A stretch of 40,772 bases of DNA from an uncultured Eubacterium sp. (GTDB lineage: Bacteria > Bacillota > Clostridia > Lachnospirales > Lachnospiraceae). Location of the stretch: assembly GCA_934351445.1 (NCBI GenBank), contig CAKRIZ010000016.1, forward strand, positions 1 through 40,772, read 5' to 3'. Below, in pieces: positions 1-8,065 of this stretch. Position 1 is the stretch's first letter. Each line of letters begins with the position of its first letter. The notes under the pieces were generated by a model. The model was not told the DNA's origin, did no database searches, and saw only the letters and a program-made list of their open reading frames with translations. The position numbers were made by a program, and so were the translations under genes.

Positions 1-348
<348 letters not shown>

Positions 349-527
349 AAGTTTGTTCTTGGTCATTCAAAAGCTTGGCTTTTTTATAACCGTTTTTTAC
401 TGTGTTTAAAAAGTGTTCACAATCACTTGAAAAGCTATTGCTTTTCTCATTTTTTCAAATCTTTCAAGGTTATTTCACTGTTCAGTTATCAAGGTTGTTT
501 GTTCTGCTCTCGTCAAGCAGCTTTTGT

Positions 528-556
528 ATTATATCAAAGCTTTCATCGCTTGTCAA
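528..556 (-). promoter_or_regulatory. rRNA operon promoter P2
   Basis: On the minus strand TTGACA (556-551) and TATAAT (533-528) are separated by exactly 17 bp, a perfect sigma-A consensus. It is the promoter closer to the 16S gene. Transcription would start near 521 and run about 170 nt before the mature 16S end. Confidence 0.9.
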
Positions 557-624
557 GAACTTTTTTAAATTATTTTTTGCTGTGTTTTTCGACTTTTTTC
601 TCAGTCGTTCGCGACAGCTTGTTT

Positions 625-653
625 ATATTATCATCTCAAACGTCTGTTGTCAA
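625..653 (-). promoter_or_regulatory. rRNA operon promoter P1
   Basis: On the minus strand TTGACA (653-648) and TAATAT (630-625) are separated by 17 bp. It lies about 97 bp upstream of P2, the tandem P1/P2 layout usual for rRNA operons. The upstream flank (654-682) is an A-tract on the transcribed strand, resembling an UP element. Confidence 0.88.
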
Positions 654-682
654 CACCTTTTTTTCATTTTTTTATAATTTTA

Positions 683-848
683 TGTAACAGTTCAGCCATG
701 GGTTAAAAAACGAGGACATCATGCTTGCATGAATGGAATCGTTTTATAATCCATGAGGTGAGCGCCCGATTATGAGCAAAGTTAGCTGCAAAGCAGCGAG
801 AAAATGCCGTCAGGCATCTTTGCGAATGGCGCGGGCTGCACTGTTACA
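683..848. repeat. MITE-like element with 15-bp terminal inverted repeats
   Basis: The ends TGTAACAGTTCAGCC (683-697) and GGCTGCACTGTTACA (834-848) are inverted repeats matching at 14 of 15 positions. The 166-bp interior is rich in small hairpins: CATGC/GCATG around 722-733, GCTGC/GCAGC around 784-796, and ATGCC/GGCAT around 803-816. No reading frame is evident. The right end overlaps the stop codon of the CvpA-like gene, and the left end abuts the rRNA promoter region. The size, terminal repeats and folding suggest a miniature non-autonomous element, but no obvious target-site duplication was identified and other copies cannot be looked for here. Confidence 0.55.
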
Positions 849-1212
849 ACTTTATATAACTGCCTAGCCAGCTATATACCAATCCCAGTACAACCAGCCC
901 TTTAAAGAATCCTATCAGCACTCCTAATGTACGGTTCATCCCGCCCAGTATCGGAATGTGATTTACAATACCCAGCAGCCTGCCCGTCCAGCGCAGTACA
1001 AACATAATAACAAGGAAGCCCCCAAATGTGGGTATTCCCCCCTGAAAGACCGCGACGTGCTGAATAGCAGCCCACAGACACACGAGTGCCAGAATGATCT
1101 CTGCGATTGTATACAGTTCGCGCAGGCATCCGATATAATATCCACGCAATGCACATGCAAACAACCAGACGAGCGCACCGATGAGAATGACATTTTTACT
1201 GATTTCTATCAT
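844..1212 (-). CDS. CvpA-family membrane protein
   Basis: This 122-residue protein has four predicted transmembrane segments (about residues 7-27, 31-52, 64-82 and 98-117). It carries the CvpA-type pattern of an early Arg-Gly after the first helix (ALRGYYIG) and an NRTLGVLIGFFKG motif before the last helix. CvpA (colicin V production) proteins are small inner-membrane proteins; their role outside colicin secretion is poorly defined, with links to envelope function. The start overlaps the stop of the upstream DUF5711-like gene by 4 bp (ATGA), so translation is probably coupled. Its stop codon lies inside the terminal repeat of the 683-848 element, so the natural C-terminus may have been altered by that insertion. 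Confidence 0.75.
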   Translation of the reverse strand: MIEISKNVILIGALVWLFACALRGYYIGCLRELYTIAEIILALVCLWAAIQHVAVFQGGIPTFGGFLVIMFVLRWTGRLLGIVNHIPILGGMNRTLGVLIGFFKGLVVLGLVYSWLGSYIKL

Positions 1213-2399
1213 TTCAATTTTACCTTCTGTGTTTCTCCTTCTAATATAAACGTATACTCCGTCTGCAATTTTCCGGATAAAACTTTATACAAATATTCGT
1301 TGAACTGATACTTGAACTTACAGATCCCCTTGGAATTGTAGATCTCACAACTGTCTTCATCCTGTATACATAACTCACCGTTATCCAGGATCTCCACCTT
1401 CCTGTCATCGATATCAAATGTCAGCTCCTGCTCAATCTCCCCTGAGAGCCGATACAATTCCAGCCGCTGTTTTTCCCCTTTTTCACCATCATAGACGAGC
1501 CCAAACCGGTTATCATTATAAAAAATGTTCTTTACCTCATCCTTTAACTCGATAACCTTACTCTCTACCGGTTTCTGCGCGCCCGTAAACAAAAGAACCT
1601 TGTTGTCACCAAATGCTACCATCGTATCTTCCGCCAGATACCGAATCTGCGGTATAACTACGTCTTCATATTTATAGGAACTTACAATTTTATCGATCGA
1701 ATTCTGACCAACTGCACCAAAATTATAAAATGCGATCACGGTCTTTACTGTACCACCATTGATATCCAACATGGATACCGCCAGCTTTTCCCCATTTTCA
1801 GACAATGCGAGATCCAATGGATAACCACTGTTTTGCACATGCAATTCACCCGCAGCCAGTTGATCCCCGGTCTTGCCATAGAGCTGCAGATAGCTCGTCC
1901 CGTCATTTTCCATCAGGATGGCAACCGTTCCCTGTGCTGCAATACTGACTTTCTGGATCGGCATAGTCGTGTGGATGCTGCCCTGCAGATTTATCGTATC
2001 GAGGATATATACCTGCGTTCCGCCCAGTTCATAGATCGCCACATAGCTGCCTCTGGTCTCTACCTTCGGCTGATCCATCTCATATGTCTGATTCCAGATC
2101 AGATTGCCGGCTGCGTCTGTATAGACTGCTCCGTCATTCGTATAACGGAGCAATCTGCCCTGAAACTGTGCATATTCAGACGCACCGGTATCGTTACGCT
2201 CTACAGATGACAGAATCTGATAATCGCTGTACGTCTTGTTCTGATAATAAATATAAGTCACAACTACCGCAATACCGATCAAAATCAGAATACCCAGTAC
2301 AAATGCTGCTACTTTGCGGCGGTGTACCTTTATCTTCCTATCCAGTGCTTCCCGATCTACCTCTACCGTGTGGAGATTATGCTTTTGTATCTTAGCCAT
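1209..2399 (-). CDS. DUF5711-like membrane-anchored protein
   Basis: This protein of about 396 residues has a basic cytoplasmic N-terminus, one transmembrane helix (about residues 28-50, VAAFVLGILILIGIAVVVTYIYY) and a large outer region of repeated beta strands resembling a propeller (patterns such as LRYTNDGAVYTDAAGNLIWNQ and VAIYELGGTQVYILD). I recognise it as the DUF5711 type common in Lachnospiraceae; the function is unknown. I chose the ATG at 2399 because a purine-rich GGGAAAGAGAG lies at suitable distance upstream; an in-frame ATG at 2420 has weaker support. It lies between the LysM gene and the CvpA-like gene, in one probable operon. A TATAAT (2446-2441) precedes it but has no clear -35 partner. 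Confidence 0.72.
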   Translation of the reverse strand: MAKIQKHNLHTVEVDREALDRKIKVHRRKVAAFVLGILILIGIAVVVTYIYYQNKTYSDYQILSSVERNDTGASEYAQFQGRLLRYTNDGAVYTDAAGNLIWNQTYEMDQPKVETRGSYVAIYELGGTQVYILDTINLQGSIHTTMPIQKVSIAAQGTVAILMENDGTSYLQLYGKTGDQLAAGELHVQNSGYPLDLALSENGEKLAVSMLDINGGTVKTVIAFYNFGAVGQNSIDKIVSSYKYEDVVIPQIRYLAEDTMVAFGDNKVLLFTGAQKPVESKVIELKDEVKNIFYNDNRFGLVYDGEKGEKQRLELYRLSGEIEQELTFDIDDRKVEILDNGELCIQDEDSCEIYNSKGICKFKYQFNEYLYKVLSGKLQTEYTFILEGETQKVKLK

Positions 2400-2449
2400 G
2401 CGGTTTTCTCTCTTTCCCATCTAAAATCTCATGTTTTTTCATTATAGCA

Positions 2450-3802
2450 CTATTTATCCAATAATAAAAGTTTCTGTCCGGCATATATCTTATTCTCATC
2501 TTCCAGTTCGTTCAACTCACATAATTGTCTGGTATAATCTCTCCCATACAGTTTCTGGCTGATTCCGAGCAGACTCTCTCCCGGTTCAACAACGTAATAA
2601 TCCTGCTTGGCAAATGCCGGTGTCTCCTCCTGTTCAGTCTCTGTCTCCTGCGCCGCTTTTGCTTCAGGCTCGTCCCCGGTGCCACTCTTGGACTTACCCT
2701 TTGCTTCATCCAATGTATCCTCCGGCTTGTCTGTGGTTCCGGCATTTGATTGGATCTCCGGTTCGGCGTCAGCCTCAGCTTCTGATTTGCCATCAGATTC
2801 GGCATCCGATACCATATCTGACGATGTGTCTGATGTTGTATCAGGTGTTGCATCTGGCACTGTATCTGGTGCCGTATCTGAATCTATCTCAGACTCGATC
2901 TGTATCTGCGGACTCAGCTGCTGCGGTGTTGCCTGATGCGCCTGTGCCGCCGGTTTTGTTTCAGTCTCTGCAGATTCTGCTTCGACTTCTGCTGGTTCGG
3001 CTTCCAGAAAAGAGACCGCCTCCTCAAGACGTTCGATCTTACCGGCGCTGCTCATCATATTCACACCCATTGCCGTGACAGCGACCAGCAAAGCCAGACA
3101 AGAAGCATAGACCATTGTCTGAAAGACTTTTCCGCCTCTGCGACTGTTTTTCGATGTAATTTCACGGTAACTCGTCACAACCGCCTTCTGCGGATCGATC
3201 TCCGGCTGATGTTCACCTTCATCCTTTCCCTGCATCATAAATTCACGCATTTGAGGATTTTTCTCATAATAGACATAATAACCATCCCGCCTGCGAAGCA
3301 TATTTTTCTCATATATGTAAAATGCTTCTTCTTTTTCGAGTGAATCCATCAAAAATGCGAACTTTTCCTGACCCTGAAATGCTTTTCTATGCACCTGTTC
3401 CAGATTGCCTGTCAGCTTGGCACAGTCACCGGCGACATCCATTCCCCAGCCGAGGATCTCTACCTGATCATAGTACTGCTTCATGTCCCGGTAGACACCG
3501 CCCCACATCATATCGCTAAACTCCGGCATCCCATCCTTAAAATATTCATCCGGAATATGTACCAGACCACTGATAAACAGGTATTTCTGTCCATTTTCGT
3601 GCCATCTGGTTCCAACAAAGATACTGCCGCGATGTGCCCACCCGCTTCTGCCGTTTCCATGCAGATACGTGTAGACGTAATCTTCCATATAGACCCGCAC
3701 CGGGCCCTGTACATTGCCAATCTGGCGTATATTCTTTGGTAACTGCCGCTTTTGCTTATCCTCTTTTGCATTGCGGTCTGTCATACTGTTGTCCATAAAC
3801 AT
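2450..3802 (-). CDS. LysM-domain membrane protein with a Ser/Thr/Asp-rich linker
   Basis: A 450-residue protein in four parts. Residues about 25-200 form a soluble domain I cannot place firmly (motifs QIGNVQGPVRVYMEDYVYTY and GSIFVGTRWHENGQKYLFIS; distantly reminiscent of a JAB/MPN fold). Next is one transmembrane helix near 226-250, then a long acidic linker with a repeated Ser/Thr-Asp-x-x-Pro-Asp pattern (about 255-395). It ends in a typical LysM module (about 402-449, YYVVEPGESLLGISQKLYG) that binds peptidoglycan. The orientation implies an inner domain and an outer wall-binding domain. An AAAGGGG ribosome site precedes ATGs at 3802 and 3796; either could be used. It heads the LysM-DUF5711-CvpA gene string. 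Confidence 0.72.
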   Translation of the reverse strand: MFMDNSMTDRNAKEDKQKRQLPKNIRQIGNVQGPVRVYMEDYVYTYLHGNGRSGWAHRGSIFVGTRWHENGQKYLFISGLVHIPDEYFKDGMPEFSDMMWGGVYRDMKQYYDQVEILGWGMDVAGDCAKLTGNLEQVHRKAFQGQEKFAFLMDSLEKEEAFYIYEKNMLRRRDGYYVYYEKNPQMREFMMQGKDEGEHQPEIDPQKAVVTSYREITSKNSRRGGKVFQTMVYASCLALLVAVTAMGVNMMSSAGKIERLEEAVSFLEAEPAEVEAESAETETKPAAQAHQATPQQLSPQIQIESEIDSDTAPDTVPDATPDTTSDTSSDMVSDAESDGKSEAEADAEPEIQSNAGTTDKPEDTLDEAKGKSKSGTGDEPEAKAAQETETEQEETPAFAKQDYYVVEPGESLLGISQKLYGRDYTRQLCELNELEDENKIYAGQKLLLLDK

Positions 3803-3878
3803 ATGCCCCTTTCTCTATACTTTGTCCTTACCTTAACACGGAACATATGCAAAATTTGCCGAACAGTGTAGGTGTATC

Positions 3879-3936
3879 ATAAGAAATGTATAAAAAAGAA
3901 TCCTGCATGCAGGATTCTTTTTTATACATTTCTTAT
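3879..3936. terminator. Bidirectional terminator, a perfect 58-bp palindrome
   Basis: The two 29-nt arms (3879-3907 and 3908-3936) are exactly complementary, centred on GCATGC. The core hairpin GAATCCTGCA/TGCAGGATTC is flanked by A6 and T6, giving an intrinsic terminator on either strand. On the minus strand it ends the pfkA-dnaX-ybaB-recR unit and overlaps the last codon and stop of recR. Confidence 0.88.
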
Positions 3937-4529
3937 AATTCAGTTCGACCTTCCAGTGCGCGCAACAGTGTCACTTCATCAATATATTCCAGATCTCCGC
4001 CAACCGGCACACCACTGGCGATCCTCGTTGCTTTAATACCGGTTGGCTTGATCAGCTTACTAATATACATAGCCGTTGTCTCACCTTCCAGTGAGGAATT
4101 AGTCGCAATGATGACTTCATCGACATCTCCCTGCAGCCGCTGCATCAGCTCCTTGAGGCGAATGTCTCCGGGACCGATACCGAGCATGGGCGAGATCGCG
4201 CCATGCAGCACATGATACACTCCATCATATTTTCCTGTTTTTTCGTATGCTGCAAGATCTCTCGTATTCTCTACGACCATAATCACCTTATGGTTGCGTT
4301 TTTCATCCTTGCAGATCGGGCAGAGCTCATCATCCGTCAATGTAAAACACTGTTTGCAGTATCTGACATTCTCCCTCGCCTGCGTGATCGCAGACGCCAG
4401 ACGATTGGCATCCTCTTTTGGCATGTTCAGTATATGAAATGCCAGGCGCTGTGCCGTCTTAGAACCGATACCGGGCAGCATTGACAATGCCTCTACCAGT
4501 TGATTGATCTGTTTACTGTAATAATCCAT
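3933..4529 (-). CDS. recR: Recombination mediator protein RecR
   Basis: RecR works with RecF and RecO to load RecA on gapped DNA during recombinational repair. The 198-residue length is standard. The helix-hairpin-helix is at residues 15-34 ([20 protein letters not shown]), the four-cysteine zinc motif is C58/C61/C70/C73, and a Toprim domain follows (acidic [12 protein letters not shown] at about 84-95, [15 protein letters not shown] at about 141-155). It is the last gene of the dnaX-ybaB-recR string, an order conserved in many bacteria. Its stop lies inside the terminator palindrome. Confidence 0.97.
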   Translation of the reverse strand: MDYYSKQINQLVEALSMLPGIGSKTAQRLAFHILNMPKEDANRLASAITQARENVRYCKQCFTLTDDELCPICKDEKRNHKVIMVVENTRDLAAYEKTGKYDGVYHVLHGAISPMLGIGPGDIRLKELMQRLQGDVDEVIIATNSSLEGETTAMYISKLIKPTGIKATRIASGVPVGGDLEYIDEVTLLRALEGRTEL

Positions 4530-4566
4530 GCGTCAAATCATCCTTTCCTGTTGCATTCAAACCGCA

Positions 4567-4926
4567 TTAGAAAGGCAGACCGCCTAAGCCTCCCATACCA
4601 CCGATGCCTCCGGTGATCTTGGACATGGACTGCTGAGAATAATCATCCATCTGACGCAGCGCTTCATTGGTGGCCGCCATGATCAGATCCTCTAACATCT
4701 CTACATCATCCGGATCTACAGCTTCCGGATCAATCTTGACCTTTGTCACTTCTTTTTTGCCGGATACAGTCACTTCTACGACACCGCCGCCTGCAGCCGC
4801 AGTGATCTCCTTTTCCTCAATTTCCTTGCTCGCTTCTTCCATCTGACGCTGCATCTTCTGTGCCTGCTTCATCAGATTATTCATATTTCCGGGCATTCCA
4901 CCGGGAAATCCTCCTCTTTTTGCCAT
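4567..4926 (-). CDS. YbaB/EbfC nucleoid-associated protein
   Basis: YbaB/EbfC proteins are small dimeric DNA-binding proteins of the nucleoid. This 119-residue copy has the glycine-rich start (RGGFPGGMPGNMNNLMKQAQKMQ), the core VEVTVSGKKEVTKVKIDPE, the helix EMLEDLIMAATNEALRQ and a glycine-rich tail. It lies 21 bp after dnaX and 37 bp before recR, the classic arrangement. An AGGAGG-like site (AAGGAGGACTTG) precedes the start. Confidence 0.95.
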   Translation of the reverse strand: MAKRGGFPGGMPGNMNNLMKQAQKMQRQMEEASKEIEEKEITAAAGGGVVEVTVSGKKEVTKVKIDPEAVDPDDVEMLEDLIMAATNEALRQMDDYSQQSMSKITGGIGGMGGLGGLPF

Positions 4927-4947
4927 TCTACAAGTCCTCCTTATTAA

Positions 4948-6540
4948 CTATTCATCTTCATCTTCTTCAACTACGATATCCATCTGTATCAGATCCTCCA
5001 GATCCGCATAGGCTTCACCAAATGGCTGTCCACTCTCGTTTGCGGTAATATGGATATCGACTTGTTTTCCTATATTTTTCTCAATCGCCTGTTTGATCTC
5101 TGCCAGCCGTTCTTCCTCGTTCAGACAGGCTACCGCTACCGGATCTTCATGCACGATGAGCAGCACATTCTCTCCTTCCAGTGATAAATGCGCCTGCTTT
5201 AAATAATTGCGCGCGAGTCCACCCAGATCTCCGAGCACCAGATTCCAGTTCTTGACGAGCTGGCGGATATCCTCGGATACTGCCTTTGGCAGCTCTGGTC
5301 TTTTTCTGATGGCTGGTGGCGTGACTCCCGGCGCAGCGGCATTTCCTGCTGCATGCTCTGCTGCCGGCGGCATCTCCATATAGACACCCTGTTCCATCTT
5401 TTTTTCCAGATCATCCAGCCGCTGCAGCACGCTGGAGAGATCCTGTTCCATCGCAGGACGGCACAATTTAATGATCGCTATCTCAATGAGAATGCGCTTT
5501 TGTGTTGAATAACGGATCTGATTGGATAATGCGGAACATACCTGAATATAGCGCACGAGCACCTCAGGCTTGACCATCTGGGCTTCTTCCTTGAGCAGCT
5601 TGAGATTCTCGCTGGACATATCCAGCACTTCTTCCATGTCATCCGCACTCTGCATGAGCAGCAGGTTGCGCAGATACCAGGTGAAATCTATCACAAACTG
5701 CCCCAGTTCCCTGCCCTGCGTTACGAGTTCTTCTAATAACGCGATACAGCCCGGAATGTTTTTTTTCAATAACTTCCGGAGCAGCATGGAGAAAACTTCC
5801 GTATCTACCGCTCCGAGTACTTCGAGTACATGATCATATGTCAGCTTCTGCCCCAGATAAAAGGCTATGCACTGATCCAGGAGACTCAGCGCATCACGCA
5901 TAGATCCGTCTGCTGCCTTTGCAACATAGCGGATCGCCTTGTCCTCTGCCTCAACACCTTCGCGTGCGATCAGATCATTCAACCGGTCTGTGATCGTATC
6001 GATCGATATTCTCCTGAAATCATAGCGCTGGCATCTGGACAGGATCGTGATCGGTATCTTATGTGCCTCAGTCGTTGCCAGAATAAAAATGACATAAGAC
6101 GGCGGCTCCTCCAATGTCTTTAACAAGGCATTAAATGCTCCTATGGAGAGCATATGAACCTCATCTATGATGTAGACCTTGTACCGTCCCTCTGTCGGAG
6201 AGTAATTGACCTCTTCACGGATCTCACGGATATTATCCACACCATTATTAGATGCAGCGTCGATCTCTATGACATTCATAGAATTCCCGGCAGCGATAGC
6301 TTTGCAGGAAGCACATTCCCCACAAGGGCTGCCGTCTACCGGGTGTTCACAATTGACCGCTTTCGCAAATATCTTCGCTACTGTCGTTTTACCGGTTCCA
6401 CGCGTACCGCAAAACAGGTACGCGTGTCCGATTCGGTCTGCTTTTATCTGGTTTTTGAGAGTCGTTACAATGTGCTCCTGCCCTTTGACATCCTCAAATT
6501 CATTTGGGCGGAACTTCCGGTATAACGCCGTGTAAGCCAT
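4948..6540 (-). CDS. dnaX: DNA polymerase III subunits gamma/tau (clamp loader ATPase)
   Basis: DnaX is the AAA+ motor that loads the sliding clamp at the replication fork. The 530-residue protein shows the Walker A motif GTRGTGKT (45-52), zinc cysteines C64/C73/C76/C79, the Walker B variant DEVH (126-129), sensor 1 ATTEAH (155-160) and the SRC arginine finger (168-170). Residues after about 375 form the variable tau region. The start is 2 bp after the pfkA stop, so translation is probably coupled. A run of seven A residues at codons 377-379 (GAA AAA AAG, near 5405-5399) is a slippery heptamer in the right register for frameshifting; see the findings. Confidence 0.97.
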   Translation of the reverse strand: MAYTALYRKFRPNEFEDVKGQEHIVTTLKNQIKADRIGHAYLFCGTRGTGKTTVAKIFAKAVNCEHPVDGSPCGECASCKAIAAGNSMNVIEIDAASNNGVDNIREIREEVNYSPTEGRYKVYIIDEVHMLSIGAFNALLKTLEEPPSYVIFILATTEAHKIPITILSRCQRYDFRRISIDTITDRLNDLIAREGVEAEDKAIRYVAKAADGSMRDALSLLDQCIAFYLGQKLTYDHVLEVLGAVDTEVFSMLLRKLLKKNIPGCIALLEELVTQGRELGQFVIDFTWYLRNLLLMQSADDMEEVLDMSSENLKLLKEEAQMVKPEVLVRYIQVCSALSNQIRYSTQKRILIEIAIIKLCRPAMEQDLSSVLQRLDDLEKKMEQGVYMEMPPAAEHAAGNAAAPGVTPPAIRKRPELPKAVSEDIRQLVKNWNLVLGDLGGLARNYLKQAHLSLEGENVLLIVHEDPVAVACLNEEERLAEIKQAIEKNIGKQVDIHITANESGQPFGEAYADLEDLIQMDIVVEEDEDE

Positions 6541-6542
6541 AA

Positions 6543-7616
6543 TTAATCACCAAAACTGATTCCTACATATTTTGCCTGCTTAATGATCTGTGACTCAGGA
6601 TCTACAACCTTGAGCTTTCCTGCCACATCTCCAAGCGGCACGCGCTTGATCTTGCCATTGACCATCGCAATCATCACACCATAGTCTCCATCCATGATCG
6701 CGCGGGCTCCTTCTGCGCCTAATCTGGTACACAGCACACGGTCATAGGCACAAGGGCTGCCGCCTCGCTGTGTATGTCCGGGAACTGTGACACGCACCTC
6801 AATACCGGTCTTTTCCTGGATCATATCTGCGATCTCATAGGAAACAGACGGATATTTATAGTTTTCAAGCTTTTTCTTATACTCTTTCTTGGACAGCTGG
6901 GCATCTTTCTTGGAGATCGCACCTTCTGCGACAGCCAGGATCGTAAATCCCTTTCCAGCCTTTGTACGTTTATCAATAGCCTCAATCACCTTGTCAATAT
7001 CATAGGGGATCTCCGGAAGCAGGATAATATCCGCACCGGAAGCCATGCCTGCATATAACGTCAGCCAGCCAACTTTATGTCCCATAACCTCGACAATAAA
7101 TACACGATTGTGGGATGCTGCCGTTGTATGGATACAATCAATCGCATCACACGCAATGTTAATCGCACTCTGGAAACCAAATGTCACATCTGTTCCATAG
7201 ATATCATTATCTATCGTCTTCGGCAGATGGACCACGTTGAGTCCTTCCTCACGCAGCAGATTTGCTGTCTTTTGTGTACCGTTTCCTCCAAGGATCACGA
7301 GACAATCCAGATTCAGCTTATAATAATTCTGCTTCATCGCCTCTACTTTATCCAGTCCATTCTCATCCGGTACACGCATGAGCTTGAACGGCTGACGCGA
7401 AGATCCCAGAATCGTCCCTCCCTTTGTGAGAATTCCTGAAAAATCCGTAGAGGTCAGGAGCTTATAATTGCCATAGATCAGACCCTTATAACCATTCAGA
7501 AATCCGTATACCTCCAGCTCATCTGCATTCTCGCTCAGACCCTTTACAACACCGCGCATTGCTGCATTCAGAGCCTGACAATCACCGCCACTCGTCAATA
7601 AACCAATTCTTTTCAT
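6543..7616 (-). CDS. pfkA: 6-phosphofructokinase, Lys-type active site
   Basis: It phosphorylates fructose 6-phosphate, the committing step of glycolysis. The 357-residue length exceeds the 320 residues of classical PfkA and fits the longer clade. Visible motifs are the N-terminal LLTSGGDCQALNAAM, GGNGT at 110-114 in place of the usual GGDGS, and PKTIDND at 132-138. Lys133 is the residue typical of pyrophosphate-using enzymes, whereas Gly at the GGxG site is typical of ATP-using enzymes, so the phosphate donor cannot be decided from sequence. It is the first protein gene after the SRP RNA and has its own promoter at 7706-7678. An AAGGAAAGGA ribosome site precedes the ATG. Confidence 0.93.
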   Translation of the reverse strand: MKRIGLLTSGGDCQALNAAMRGVVKGLSENADELEVYGFLNGYKGLIYGNYKLLTSTDFSGILTKGGTILGSSRQPFKLMRVPDENGLDKVEAMKQNYYKLNLDCLVILGGNGTQKTANLLREEGLNVVHLPKTIDNDIYGTDVTFGFQSAINIACDAIDCIHTTAASHNRVFIVEVMGHKVGWLTLYAGMASGADIILLPEIPYDIDKVIEAIDKRTKAGKGFTILAVAEGAISKKDAQLSKKEYKKKLENYKYPSVSYEIADMIQEKTGIEVRVTVPGHTQRGGSPCAYDRVLCTRLGAEGARAIMDGDYGVMIAMVNGKIKRVPLGDVAGKLKVVDPESQIIKQAKYVGISFGD

Positions 7617-7677
7617 CTCATTCGTTCCTTTCCTTAGAGTGTTTTGTCCCTGTGTGGAATAAATATCCCTAGGACTT

Positions 7678-7706
7678 ATTATATATGATTTCCAATTTTG
7701 TCACAA
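7678..7706 (-). promoter_or_regulatory. Promoter of the pfkA-dnaX-ybaB-recR operon
   Basis: On the minus strand TTGTGA (7706-7701) and TATAAT (7683-7678) are separated by 17 bp. It lies just after the SRP RNA terminator and about 60 bp before the pfkA start codon. Confidence 0.75.
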
Positions 7707-7710
7707 TATA

Positions 7711-7747
7711 AAAATAAAAACCTGACTTCATAAAAGTCAGGTTTTTG
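7711..7747 (-). terminator. Terminator of the SRP RNA gene
   Basis: On the minus strand an inverted repeat AAAAACCTGACTT...AAGTCAGGTTTTT forms a strong stem with flanking A and T runs. It lies 13 bp past the 3' end of the SRP RNA and before the pfkA promoter. Confidence 0.88.
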
Positions 7748-7760
7748 CTTCCATATTTTT

Positions 7761-8026
7761 ACCGGGCGTTTTGCTTTGAATCCTCACCATGAACGTTACC
7801 TCTGCAGCCAGCTCAGCCCAGGCACCCTCGCGGCACATAAGAGCTCCTGTTTAGTGCTGCTCCATTCCTGACCTGACACGGTTCGCAGGTTCCTATTGCG
7901 CAAGACCCAGACGTCTACGCCACTTACAGAGGGCTGCTTCACAATGATAAGACCCGAGGCAAAACATCACTCCAGCTATAGCGGATTGCTGGTACAGGGT
8001 ACCGCTAACACCCCAGCTGCCCGGAG
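7761..8026 (-). ncRNA. ffs: Signal recognition particle RNA, large Gram-positive type
   Basis: The minus strand carries the conserved SRP apical domain: GTCAGGTCAGGAATGGAGCA and, further on, GTGCCTGGGCTGAGCTG. A 5' Alu-like part has GGTACCCTGTACCAGCAATCCGC, close to the Bacillus subtilis scRNA, and the loop GGGTCTTGCGCAATAGG also matches. The predicted ends pair with each other (CCGGGC near 8021 with GCCCGGT near 7761). At about 266 nt it is the long form with an Alu domain. The RNA is the scaffold for Ffh in co-translational membrane targeting. Placement upstream of dnaX is common in Firmicutes. Confidence 0.95.
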
Positions 8027-8031
8027 ATTTC

Positions 8032-8060
8032 ATTATAACGGCTTCTCCACGTTTTGTCAA
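8032..8060 (-). promoter_or_regulatory. Promoter of the SRP RNA gene
   Basis: On the minus strand TTGACA (8060-8055) and TATAAT (8037-8032) are separated by exactly 17 bp, a perfect consensus as expected for an abundant stable RNA. The predicted start near 8025 agrees with the folded 5' end of the RNA. The -35 box lies only 5 bp beyond the stop codon of the deacetylase gene. Confidence 0.92.
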
Positions 8061-8065
8061 TCGCT

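Larger units (their letters stand above)
349..682 (-). other. rRNA operon leader and promoter region, no protein gene
   Basis: This AT-rich, T-run-rich stretch precedes the 16S gene on the minus strand. It holds two consensus promoters (listed separately) and a transcribed leader of roughly 170-270 nt. Plus-strand open frames here (289-687, 402-677) run across the 16S 5' end or the leader and read as low-complexity Phe/Leu/Ser protein, so I do not treat them as genes. Confidence 0.8.
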
